Shown: piece after piece, positions 41,901 through 53,935 of the stretch
Position numbering within the stretch: the stretch's first letter is position 1
How the letters are laid out: each line of letters starts with the position of its first letter
Assembly (NCBI RefSeq): GCF_028372415.1
Contig: NC_092875.1
Coordinates: forward strand, 407,355,239 to 407,419,238
Reading direction: 5' to 3'
Length of the DNA: 64,000 nt
Origin: Notamacropus eugenii
Lineage: Eukaryota; Chordata; Mammalia; Diprotodontia; Macropodidae
Translations under genes and position numbers: made by a program
Notes under the pieces: generated by a model
What the model saw: only the letters and a program-made list of their open reading frames with translations
Database searches by the model: none
Told to the model about the DNA's origin: nothing

Positions 41901-42864
41901 GATGTTGGCTGAGTGTTGTAGCTTCTGGTTCTTTCAGTCAGAAGGTACAGATCTTTGAGTTGAGCTGATGCGTGTCTAGGCTAAATGCAGGCTTTTGTTT
42001 TTTGTTTCCCAGATGAACACTGGGGTTAGCTTGTTTGGTGTGTGGGAGGGGTGGTCTGGTCTCAGGAGATCTCCTCAGCTGACCTGAGGCAAAGGCAAGG
42101 TCAGGGGATGGTGATCCCAGCTTCCCTATTGTCTTCCCTTTTCCCCTGGAGGGCTGGGGCACGCCTAGATGCTAATGCATGTTCCCGCCCCTCCTGGGGC
42201 TCCTCTCCCGGCGCTGAGACTTGCCTGGGTCTCAGTGCGAATTTTCTCTGCCCTGGGTCGTCTGTCCCTCCAGATCGCCTCCGCCACAGTAGGAAGAATC
42301 CCCCTTTGCTATTTTTCTAGCCTCTGGTGTTATGAGACTATTTGCCCCCCTCTGCTGCTCCCGCTGATCCAGGATTTATCTGGGGAAATATTTTATGGTT
42401 CCTTCACGGTCATCAGGGGCGAGGAGAGAGCATCCACTGATCACTCCGCCATCCTGGCTCCAGGAAGTTCAAGTAGGTAACTTACCGAAGTTTAGTCTTC
42501 AGGCTGAAGGTTTCAAGGGCTGCTGCGCTGATATCTGGCGCTCAGCGGCTCTCACCAGCTCGGTTTGGCTTGTCTCCTGCTCCGCTGGTTTCGCCCGCCA
42601 CTCTTGGGCTTCTCAGGTCCCTTCTGCCCTGCTGTGCTGACCGCGCTGAGCTGTGCGCTGGGGGCTTACCCCCGCGGAACAGATCTTTCCCGTGGACCTT
42701 CCAGTCCAACCTGGGCTCCGAATCTGTCAAAGTCTGTCACCCACTGGATTCCACACCTCCAAAGTCTGGTCAGATTCTCCTTTCAGAGATATCCAGAGGA
42801 GTTTGTCCAGGAGCTTAGGTGAGTCGTTGCTTTTACTCCGCCATCTTGGCTCCCCCCCCCCCCC
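41901..42864 (-). promoter_or_regulatory. L1 5' UTR with two YY1-like modules
   Basis: The outer end, on the - strand, is a run of 13 G then AGCCAAGATGGCGGAG, whose CAAGATGGCGG is a YY1 site at the position where L1 promoters carry it. A second block, GAGCCAGGATGGCGGAG, lies about 400 bp inside (42444-42460). The region 42140-42850 is GC- and CpG-rich against AT-rich flanks. Confidence 0.8.
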
Positions 42865-42882
42865 TCTAGGAGACACAAATCT
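42865..42882. repeat. Target-site duplication of the L1, right
   Basis: tctaggagacacaaatct, identical to 35917-35934. Confidence 0.97.
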
Positions 42883-45790
42883 GACAAGCAAGTTCAATAT
42901 GCAGGCCCCAAATAGAAGGAGCATTAAAAGTGATTTCAGAAAAGAGGAAAAGCAAAGAATGAAACCAAGAGCCCCATGATATTATTATTTACTTTTGATC
43001 TTGTTATTTTCTCAAAAGTTTCCACTGTGATTCCAATTCCTTTAGGAGGATCAGATGCTATTGAGGATCCAACTCCATACATGTAAATATAAGTAACAGC
43101 ACGTTGCAGATAGAAGCTTTCTACCCTTGAATTCAATAGTTATACAGACGAATTTACTTATCAGAGAGACTTTTCCTCAAGTTATCATAAAAGACTTGGG
43201 AAGATCCATAAGTAATTAATTCCAAAACAGTGCATACCAATACGTTGCTTATAATGAAACACGTTTGCAGCACAGAACACACAGTTTAAACAGTCATTTT
43301 TTCCACAATAGTAACAAGCTTTGAATGAAGCTGACTTTTCCATTAATACAAAAATATTCCAGGTTACTTTCCTCTAAGAAAATTGCACTGAAATTCTTTT
43401 CCTTAAACTGAAGATGATTTTGAACTAGTTTCAGCAATTAATAGAATAATAGCTAGGTCCCTGAGTCAGGTGTACCAATACCCAATTATTCTGACATCAT
43501 TTTAGACCATTTAAGGACCTTATTCCATATAGATATATGTCTGGTAAGAGGCGGATGAGTAGGCCAAATGCCCATTTTCTAAGCTGTTTAAGGCATGAAA
43601 AGGAATACAATCTTAGGCTGAATAGCTCAGATCTTAAACACACACTTTATTGCAGCCTTAGTCTATGGGATGATGGTTTAACATTGTGTTTGTACCTTGG
43701 TTTCACAAACTTCTTTTCCCTTTGTCTAATTATTTCCCTATCATGCAGGAAGAATGTTCTGTTTCAGGGATTTAACCTTTCACATGGCTATGCAGGAGTA
43801 GTAATTTACCCAACTGGGTTATGGAATAACTAACTACCCATTCAGATTGACTACTTGCCTTGATTATAGAAATTTGCCATAAAAAGGAAAAGCAAGGACA
43901 TGACTAGATAAAACATCCCAGTTTTGCAATCACATAATTTCAATTGTATCTCATAGCCAGACTCAGGAATATTCAGTTGGGAAACATTTCTTTTCAAAGC
44001 AACACAATGGGGAAACTGAGCCAGGAGGATCCCATCCAAGGTAGAGGCTAGGATTTTCCCTTCAGCTTTTCTTGAGGAACATCTCCACCTGTAAGAGTCA
44101 CATTTTCTGTGAGTAGTTTGTGGCAATTCTCTCAGATGGTAGATTATTGATTATCGACTGTTGATGAGTTTTTATGTTCCATCAAATAACTGAAAGCAGA
44201 ATTCATTATAGTCCTAAGAGCTTTTACTACAGATGGGAAGTTTCAGTAATCAAAAATTTACCAAGAGTAACATCTCCAATTTTAAATTTATCCTCGTAAA
44301 AAAGGCAATTACTAGTGATAATTTCTGTACATTTTCAAATTCTCACCAAAACGAGTTTCTCCTTTTGGAACTCCATAACTCAAACAAGGTCTTTACAGCT
44401 GCTGAGGCTGTACATTTTGACTAGCCCAAGGACTGCTCCTTTCCACTCATACACACACAGCAATCAGTTAGCAGCTTATTTAGCATTAAAACATGACCAG
44501 CAATCTTATAATTTTCATAAGTGATAACCAATTTTTTTAGCTGTAGACAGAAACAAATTTTAGAAGACATCGCTGCATTTCCAGATTACATAAAAATTCC
44601 TGACAGAGGATGGACTCTCTTACCAAGTACAGATGGTGACTTGCTGGCTTCTTTATTTTGACCCATTCCCCTTCATTCACTGTCTACAGTCAAGGGAAGG
44701 GAGTGGGGGAAGGGAGTGACCAGAGTTGTAAGGAGGTGTTTCAAAAGTCCTTAATGATCAATGACAAAACCTTCAGAATCTGCTGATTCTAACTTTTCAC
44801 TTCTATGTCCACCCCTTAAAAATTTATATTGGGCCTTTGAACCTTTCAGACTGATATTCAAGAGAGTGCCCTTTCTTAGGATACCTGAAGCATGAAGCCA
44901 AGACTCAGTTTCTCTGAAAGCACCTATTTAATGCTGATCCAAGGACACAACAAACCTAAGAGTGAAACTTAGAAAACTCACAATAGTTTTGGATATCATT
45001 GTTATCTGTATCAAGCCACCAAAACAAATTAGCTTGCAAATGGAAATTTAGTAAATCTTCAGTATTACACACAAAAAATGTTGCAAAACATTTCTTTGTA
45101 AACAGTATTTCCCTTTCCAAAAAAGCTTACAATTCATCCTGATGCTAAAAGAGACAATGACTAAACTTTCATTAAGCAAATTAGTTGGAAATCTCAAAGA
45201 TGGGGATTTATGGAAAATAAGTTAGTGCAAAATGTCTTTTAAGTATCACAAATTCCCAAAGTAACATAAAACCAAAATTCTCAAAAATCAGAAATTCCTC
45301 AATACCAAAACGTATTTACCTTGGGGAGAAAGTTCAGTTTTTTTCTAAGGCAAGAACATACCTAATTGAATTAGCCTTATCACAATATGTTTACTAGACC
45401 TTTAAAATTTACTCATTATGAATTCTACTACTGATAAGAATTTATGAAGATATGGTTCCAAAAATCTTGTTTTAGTTAACAACCTCATAATCTGTTAGTA
45501 GAATTCTTCATCTAACAACATCTGGATTATAAGAGAAATTGCTTTTCCAACAATATAAGTAATATAATAGTTAACCAAATGCCTCAATATATGAAAATTT
45601 AAAAATATAAGTATTCCACAAGAAATTATCATGTATTTAAACCTTGAAACAGAACCAATTAAATTACTAATTAGGTGACTGTACTTAATTGAATGAGCAA
45701 ATCACATCTGGATTCATAATCACTAATTGTTACATTTTAAGTTCTAAGGCTCAATCCCCTTATCACTTTAAAGGAAAAGATTATTATCAA
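42883..45790. other. Unassigned 2.9 kb between two L1s
   Basis: AT-rich, with no frame longer than about 100 codons, no SINE hallmarks and no L1 text that I can see. It is the longest stretch in the window with so few recognisable repeats. Confidence 0.5.
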
Positions 45791-45799
45791 TAAATTCAT

Positions 45800-48700
45800 T
45801 TTTAAAAAACATTTAATTAGTTAATTAATTTTCAGTTTTGTTTTTAAAATTTTTGAAAAATGACTTTTTTGTTTTTAGTTTTAAATAATAACTTCCATAA
45901 GTTTTTAGTTTTCTCCCCCTTCCTTCCCACTGTTTCCCTCAGATGCCATGCAATCTTACGTAGGTTCTACACATACATTCTTATTAAATATATTTTCACA
46001 TTAGTCATATTGCATAGAAGAATTAAAATGAATGAGAGAAACTGTAAGATAAATCAAACCAAAACCAAACACAACACAAGAGAAAATAGTATGCCTCATT
46101 CTGCACCCAATTCCATTGTCTTTTCTCTGGATGTGGATCTCATTTTGCCTCAAGAGTCCTTTGGGAATCTTTTAGGTTCTTGCATTGCTGTGAAGGACTA
46201 AGTCTATCAGAAACAGTTCTCGCACACTGTGGCTGTTACTGTGTATAATATTCTCCTGGTTTTGCTCATCACACTCATCATTAATTCATGTAAGTCTTTC
46301 CTGGCTTTTCTGATGTCCTCCTGTTTGTCATTTCTTATAGCACAATAATATTCCATTACATTGATGCACCACAACTTGTTTAGCCTCAATTCATGGGCAT
46401 CCCTTTGATTTCCAGTTTTTGGCCACCACGTAGCTGCTGTAAATATTTTTGTACATGTGAAATCCTTTCCCATTTTTATGATCTCTTTGTGATACAGTGC
46501 CAGAAGTGATATTGCTGGGTCAAAGGGTATGCACATTTTTGTAGTCCTTTGGGTTCCAAATTGCTTTCTAGAATAGTTGGATCATCTCATAGCTCTACCA
46601 GCAATGAATTACTGTTCCAACTCTTCCACATCTTCTCCAACATTTGTCATCTTCCTGTTTCGTCATGTGAGCCAATCTGATAGGTATGCTGTGGTACCTC
46701 AGAGTTGTTTTGATTTGCATCTCTCTAATCAATAGTGATTTAGAGCATTTTTTCATATGAGTATAGACAACTTTAATTTCTTCCTCTGCAAACTGCTTTT
46801 CATATCCTTTGACCATTTGTCCATTGGGGGATGACTTGTATTCTTGTAAATTTGACTCAATTTCCTATATATTTTAGAAATGAGGCCTTTATCACAGGCA
46901 CTAGTTGTAGAAATTCTTTCCCAGTTTTCTGCTTCCCCCCAATCTTGCTTGCATTGGGTTTGTTTGTATAAAAGCTTTTCAGTGTAATATAATCAAAATG
47001 ATCCATTTTGCCTTGCATAATATTCTCTATTTCCTGTTTGGTCACAAATTTTCCATTCTCCATAAATCTGATGAATACACTATTCCTTGCTTCCTTGTTT
47101 ATAGTATCAGTCTTTATACTAAGATCATGTATCCATTTGGACTTTATTCTTGTGTATAGTGTCAGGCATTGGTCTATGGCGAGTTTCTGCCATAGTTATC
47201 CAATTTCCCCAGGAATTTTTGTCAAACAGTGAGTTCTTATCCTAGAAGCTGGGGTCCTTGGGTTTGTAGATTGTTATATGCGTTGACTACTGTCTCTTGA
47301 GTACCTAGCCTATTGCAGAGGTCTATCCCTCTCTTTCTTAGCCAGTACCAAGTGGTTTTGATAATTTCTGCTTTATAATACAATTTGAGATTTCTTGAGG
47401 GAGGCTCCCTTCTCTAGTATTTCTTTTCATTAGTTCCCTTGATATTCTGGATCTTTTCTTCTTCCAGATGAATTTTGATATTACTTCTTCTAGTTCTAGA
47501 AAGTAATTATCTGGTAGTCTGATTGGTATAGCACTGTAAGTGAAGTAATTTAGGTGGAATTGTCATTCTTAGCTAGTCCTACCCACAAGCAACTGATGTC
47601 TTTACATTTACTTAGATCTGAATTTATTTGCATGAAAAGTCTTTTGTAATTGTGTTCATATAGTCCCTGGGTTTATTTTGACAGGTAGACTCCCCGATAT
47701 TTTATAGCATCTATTGTAGCTTTACATGGGATTGCTCTGTCTATCTCTTACTGTTGGGCTTTTTTTGGTAATATACAGAAATGCAGATGATTTATGTGGG
47801 TTTATTGTGCAACCTGTAACTTTGCCAAAGTTGTTTATCATTTCAAGTTGTTTTTTACTTGATTTTCTGGGATTCTCTAAGTATCATCATTTCATCTGTA
47901 AAGAGAGTGATAACTTAGTTTGTTCTTTGCCTTTTCTAATTCCTTCAATTTCTTTTTCTTCTCTTATTGCTAAAGCTAATATTTCTAGTACCATATTGAA
48001 TAATAGTGATGATAATGGACATCTTTGTTTCACTCCTGATCTTATTGGAAATGCTTATCCCCATTGCATAAAATGCTTATTGTTGGTATTGGGTAGATAC
48101 TACTTATTATTTTATGGAAAGTTCCATTTATTCCTATGCTCTCCAATGTTTTCAATAGGACTAGCTGTTTTATTTTGTCAAAAGTTTTTTTCTGCATTTA
48201 TTGAGATAATCATGTGGTTTCTATTCGTTTTGCTGTTAATATGATCAATAAGCTGATAGTTTTCCTAATATTGAACCAGCCCTGCATTCTTGGTATAAAT
48301 CCTACCTGATTATAATGTATTATTCTCATGATATATTGCTGTATTCTTTTTGCTAATATCTTATTTAAAATTTTTTGCATCTTTATTCAGTAGAGAAATT
48401 GCTCTGTTATTTTCTTTCTCTGCTTTGTTTCTTGCTGGTTTAGGTATCAGAAGCATATTTGTATGATAAAAAGAATTTGTTAGGACTCCTTAACCAATTT
48501 TCCCAAACAGTTTTTGTAGTATTGGAATGAAGTGTTCTTCCAATGTTTGACAGAATTCACTTTTAAATCCATCTGGTCCTGGAGATTGTTTCCTGGGCAG
48601 TTAATTGATGGTTTGTTCAATTTCTTTTTCTGAGATGGGATTATTTAAGTGTTCAACTTCCTTTTCTGTTAATCTGGGCAATTTACATTTTTAAAAATAT

Positions 48701-51700
48701 TCCTCCATCTTGATTAGATTGTCAAATTTTTGGGCACATGGCTGGGCAAAATAATTTCAAATTATTGTTTTAATTTCCTTCTCATTGAATGTGACTTTAT
48801 CCCTTTTCATTTTTGATATTGGTCATTTGGTTTTCTTCCTTTTTTAAAATCGAATTGACTAAAAGTTTATCAATTTTATGGGTTTTTTCATAAAACCAAT
48901 TCTTAGTTTTATTTATTAGTTCAATTGTTTTCTGAAGTTCAATTTTATTAATCTCTCCTTTGGTTTTCAGTTTTCAGTTCATTTCTAATTTAGTATTTAC
49001 TTGGGGATTTTCACTTTTTTCTTTTTCTAGATTTTTCAGTTGAATGCCTTATTCATTGATCTCCTCTTTCTCTATTTTATTCATGTAGGCATTTAATGAT
49101 ATAAAACTTCCCTTAAGAACTGCTTTTGCAGTATCCCATAAGTTTTGGAAGATTGTCTCATTTTTGTCATCCTCATAAATGAAATTGTTGATTGTTTCTA
49201 TGATTTTTTTGTTTAACCTATTCATTCTTTAGGATTGGATTATTAAGTTTCCAATTAATTTTTGGTTTATCTTTCCATGGCCTTTTGTTACATATAATTT
49301 TTATTGCATTATGATCTGAGAAGGATGCATTGACTATCTCTGCCTTTTTGCAATATATTGTGAGGTTTTATGCCATAGTACATGGTCAATTTTTGTATAT
49401 ATGCCAAGTACCACTGAGAAAAAGGTATATTCCATTTTATCCCCATTAAGTTTTCTCCAGTGGTCTATCATATCTACCTTATTCAGAGTTTTATTCACCT
49501 CCTTAACATCTTTTTGAGTTTGAGATTAGTTTTATCAAGTTCAGAGAGGGGGAAGTTTAGGTCCCCCACTAGTATAGTTTTGCTTTCTATTTCTTTCTGT
49601 AATTCCCTTAAGTTCTCCTGTAAGAATTTGGATTGTATACCACTTGGAGCATGTATGTTTAATAATGATATTGCTTTGTTATCTATGGTGCCTTTTAGCA
49701 GGATATAGTTTCCTTCCTTATCTGTTTTGATTAGATCTATTTCTGCTTTTTTTAATTGTCTGAGCTTAGGATTGCTACCCTGATTTTTTTCTATCAGCTG
49801 AAGCACAATGTATTGTGCTCCAACCTTTTACCTTTACCATGTGTTCCCCTATTACAAATGTGTTTCTTGTACGTTCTTGTAAATTTCTTGTAAAAATATT
49901 GTTGGGTTATAATTTTTATTTCACTCTGCTATCTGTCTCCATTTTCTGGGAGAGTTCATCCAGTTCACACTCACAGTTATGATTACAATCTGTGTATTTC
50001 TCTCCACCCTATTTCCCCCATTCATACTTTTATTTCTGCCTTTTCCCTCCTCCTCCACAACAGAGTTTTGTTTTTGACCACCACCTGCCTCTGTCTTCTG
50101 TCCCTTCTTTCAGCTCCCCTCCTTTTTTCTCCCCCTTTCCCTTACTACTTCTTGCATCCATCATAGCCTCCCCTCTCCCTTCTTTCCCCTTTCCCATCCT
50201 ACTGCCTATAGAGCTAGTTAGATTTCTAGACTTAACTGATTTTGTTATTCCCTCCTTGAACCAAATCAGATTTTTCTTATCTCTTTTATGAGGGATAACC
50301 TGCCCCATTCCATTTCTCCCTTTCTCTTCCTAATATTTTCCTCTCTTACACCTTAATTTAATTTAATTTTTTATGGATATCATCTCTTTTTATTCAACTC
50401 AACCTGTAATCTGTGTGTGTGTGTGTGTGTGTGTCTGTGTGTCTGTGTAATCCCTCCACCTACCCAAATAGTGAGAAAAGTCTCAACAGTTACATATATT
50501 ATCTTTCTATGTAGGACCGTAAGCAGTTAAGTTTTAGAAAGTCCTTTATGATTTCTCTTTCTTGTTTAGCTTTTCATGCTTCTTTTTATTCTTATATTTG
50601 AAAGTCAAATTTTCTATTCAATTCTGCTCTTTTCATCATGCATGCTTGAAAATCCTCTATATTATTGAATGACCATTTATTCCCTTGAAGTATTATACTC
50701 AGTTTTTCTGGGTAGACGATTCTTGGTTTTAATCCCAGTTCCTTTGACTTTTGCAATATCCTATTCCAAGCCTTTTGATCCCTTAATGTAGAAGCCACAA
50801 GATCTTGTGTTATACTGATTGTAATTCCACAATAGTCGAATGCTTTCTTTCAAGCTGCTTTGCAATATTTTCTCCTTGACCTGGAACCTTTGAAATTTGG
50901 CCACAATATTCCTAGAAGTTTATCTTTTCAGATCTCATTCAGGAGGTAATTGGTGGATTCTTTCAATATTTATTTTGCCCTCTGCTTCTAGAATGTCAGG
51001 ACAGTTTTCCTTGATAATTTCTTGAAAAATAATGTCTAGGTTCTTTCTTTTGATCATGGCTTTCAGGTAGTCCCATAATTTTTAAATTGCCTCTCCTGTT
51101 TTTCCAGGTCAGTTCTTTTTCCAATGAGATGTTTCATGTTATCTTCTATTTTTTCAATCTTTTGGTTTTTCTTTTTAACTTCTTAGTTTATCATATAGTC
51201 ATTAGCTTTCCTCAACTCCAGTATGTCTTTTAAAGTACTATTTTGTTCAGTGAGCTTTTCAAACTTCTTTTCCATTTGGCTAATTCTGCTTTTTAATGCC
51301 TCCTTCTCCTCATTGGCTTTTTGGACCTCTTCTTCCAATTGACTTAGCCTATTTTTAAAGGTGTTATTTTGTTCAGCATTTTTTAGGCTCTCCTTTAGGA
51401 AGCTACTGACTCACTTTTCAAGCTCTTCTATGGTTGAACCCATTTCATACTCATTTTGGAGGTACTGGAGGCAGAAGCCTTGACTTCCTCTGAGAGTATG
51501 CATTGTTCTTCCTCATCAGAAAGGATGGAAGCAGACACCTGCTCACCAAAAATGTAACCTTCCATGGTCTTATGTTTTTCCCTTTTTCAGGAATTTTCCC
51601 AGCAAGTTATTTGACTTCTAAATCCTTTGTGAAGAGAAGAGTCCTACTGCTCCTCCTCCCCTCCAGTACAGTGCTCAAGGCTGAGATTCAGATCAGTTGC

Positions 51701-52264
51701 TCAAATCTCTCACGGGTTTTGAGTGGGGACAGGACTGCCACTGAAGGCTGAGGTTCAGATCAGCTGCTCAATTCCCCCAAGGCTTTAAGCTGAGCTGCCT
51801 GGACAATGGACCCAGGCTTCTTCTGTGGCCACTGTAGACTCCCACCGCCCACTGCTGCTGCTGCCACTGCCTCTGCTGCCACCTGGAGACAGTGCTAGGG
51901 GGACCCCACTCCCCTCTTACCCAGCTGGGAAAGCTCTCCCACACTGACCTGTGGAGTTTTCTTTGTCGTTTGTGGATTGAGAGATCTGGGACGTTCCCTG
52001 CTGGGAATTCTCCCTCGAAGGTCTGTTCAGATCCTGTTCCTCCCAGTGTCAGGCCAAGGCTGGACTCTGGTCCACTCAGAATCCCATAAGATAGACCTTT
52101 CTTGTCAGCCTTCGAGGTTACGTGTGGCTGGAAACCTCTTTTATTCTGTTGTTCTGTGGCTTCTGCTGCTTTAGCATTTGTTTAGATTTATTTTTTACAG
52201 GTATTTTGTGGGCTGTGGAGGAAGTGCTAGAGTATATGCATCTTTCTACTTTGCCATTGTGGCT
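45800..52264 (-). mobile_element. Older full-length-like L1, decayed
   Basis: 3' UTR and ORF2 text run from about 45860 ([20 protein letters not shown] at 46400) through RT and endonuclease blocks (VGDLNFPLSELDKTNL at about 49560), a C/T-rich spacer (49990-50340) and the ORF1 C-terminus (50798-50592), to a 5' UTR ending near 52264 with 'actttgccattgtggctcc'. Many stops and frameshifts are present. Its 5' part matches window positions 1-762, so it belongs to an older subfamily than 35935-42864. Confidence 0.9.
50411..50447. repeat. (GT)n microsatellite in the old L1
   Basis: About 13 gt units then gtct variants, within the ORF1-ORF2 spacer of the older L1. Confidence 0.9.
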
Positions 52265-52269
52265 CCACC

Positions 52270-53935
52270 AGCCCAGTATTTTAATGTAGAAGCTGCAATG
52301 TTTTGTTTGATCCTGATTAAAGTTCCTTGATATTTGATTTATTTCTTTCTAGTGGTTTGCAGTATTTTCTCCATACTGTGATAGTTCTGGAATTTGGTAA
52401 CAATATTCCTTGGCACTTTCAATTTGATGTCGCTTTCAGGAGATGATTGGTGGCTTCTTTCAGTTACCCTTTTGCCCACTCTACCTGGGACCTCAGGGGC
52501 ATTTTTCTTCATGGTTTCTTGGAAGATATGGTCCAGGCTCTTTTTTTCATCATGGCTTTCTGATAGAGCAATAATTCTTAGATTTTCTCTCCTGGATCAA
52601 TTTTCTACTTTAGTTGTTTTTCTAATTAGGCATTTTAACTTTTTTCTATTTTTTCATTCTTTAGATATTGTTTGAGTGATTCTTGAAGTGTCTTATAGTC
52701 ACTAGCTTCTACTTGCCCCATTCTCATTTTTAACACATTTATTCCTTCAGTTAACTTTTGCACCTCCTTTTCCATTTTTCTAATTGTTCCTTTTAAAGAG
52801 TTATTTTTTGCAGTTAGATTTTTGAACTTACTTATCCATTTGCCCAATTTTCTTTTATAAGGAGCTGTTCTCTTCACTGAATTCATTTTTCATTTTGTCA
52901 TTTGTATTTTTAAAATAATTGGCCAATTGTTCTTCTTCCTCTCTAATGTGGCTTTTAAAATCCTTCTTGAGCTCTTTCAAGAATGCTCTTTGGACTTTAG
53001 ACCAGTTCATATTCTCTTCTGGGATTTCAGATGTCAGTACAGTCTCAACACTGACCTCTTCTGTAATCATAATTTGGTCTTTCTCCCCATAGTAAGATTC
53101 TATGGTCTTTGCTTTTCTGATTTGCTTCTTGCTCATGGTGATTGCCTTTTTTTCCTGGCTTTTAAAGTGGATCTTTGCTTCTGGGGCATCAGGGGCTCTG
53201 TCCCACATTTCTTGTGCTGAGAACTTGAGGCTTTGTGTATTGTGGCCTCTGGTTCTTCCAGCTAGAAAATAGAATTCTGTGGCTTACCTGTTGCTGCTGG
53301 CTGGTGTGCCAAAGCAGAGGCCAGGTGAAGTCTTTCTGAGTTTCCCTGGGGTTACAGTGAAGCTCAGTGTGTGAGGTGTTGAATAGGTGTGATTTGGCTG
53401 TATGAGGTCTCCTCTCCTGAGGTAGAGCACAGTCAGGCTCAGCCAGTGGTGAAGAGGAGAGTGGTGAAGAGGACAGCACTGTCTGTGCTGGTGTTTTCCT
53501 CATTTCTCTGACTCTGCTAAGGCACCCCTGAGGTCCGGATATTGTTCCTTAAGGACTCCATCCCCTGGGGCTCAGGATTTCCTCCTAGTTTGCTGACATG
53601 GGGCTGTCTGGGCTTCACTGGCCCCCTTCAGGCACAGCAAGAAGTATTCCCCTTGATGATCTCCTTGGACTCCTGAGCTTAGAGATTGTTTACCCCTTTG
53701 GCCAATCTCACTATTCCAGAATTTTTCCTTGTGTAATGTTCTTTGGATTTTTGAAGGTTACCAAGGGGAGGGTGAGAGCACTTAACTCTTTACTCCACTA
53801 TCTTGGCTCCAGGAAGTTTAAGTAGGTGACTTATAGACATTTAACCTATAGGCTGATAGTCTCAGGAGTGGCTGCTTCTGTTACTGGGGGTCCTGTGCTT
53901 CTCTGTCACTCCAAATTCTTCTTTTTTGCTAACTT
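52270..53935 (-). mobile_element. L1 5' half, abutting the older L1
   Basis: It begins on the left inside the ORF1 C-terminal region ('ttttaatgtagaagctgcaa', as at 40941). It contains ORF1 coiled coil (MEKEVQKLTEGINVLKMRMG) and N-terminus (KQIRKAKTIESYYGEKDQ at about 53130). It ends in a 5' UTR whose 'tatcttggctccaggaagtt' (53797-53816) matches the inner module of the young L1. ORF2 and the 3' end are missing. Its broken end lies exactly at the 5' end of the L1 at 45800-52264. Confidence 0.85.

Larger units (their letters stand above)
35935..42864 (-). mobile_element. Full-length young L1 retrotransposon
   Basis: A 6.93-kb LINE-1 on the - strand with all parts: a 5' run of 13 G, 5' UTR (42864-41901), ORF1 (41900-40731), polypurine spacer, ORF2 (40204-36393, one frameshift), 3' UTR and an A-rich tail. 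It is flanked by a perfect 18-bp target-site duplication, the mark of a recent L1 insertion primed at an A-rich site. It inserted in the spacer upstream of GZMA. ORF1 and ORF2 both contain frameshifts, so this copy is unlikely to move by itself. Confidence 0.96.

Noticed and set aside
41938-42822. Several overlapping 60-108 codon frames in a GC-rich block
   Set aside because: They are in the L1 5' UTR; GC-rich DNA has few stops by chance.
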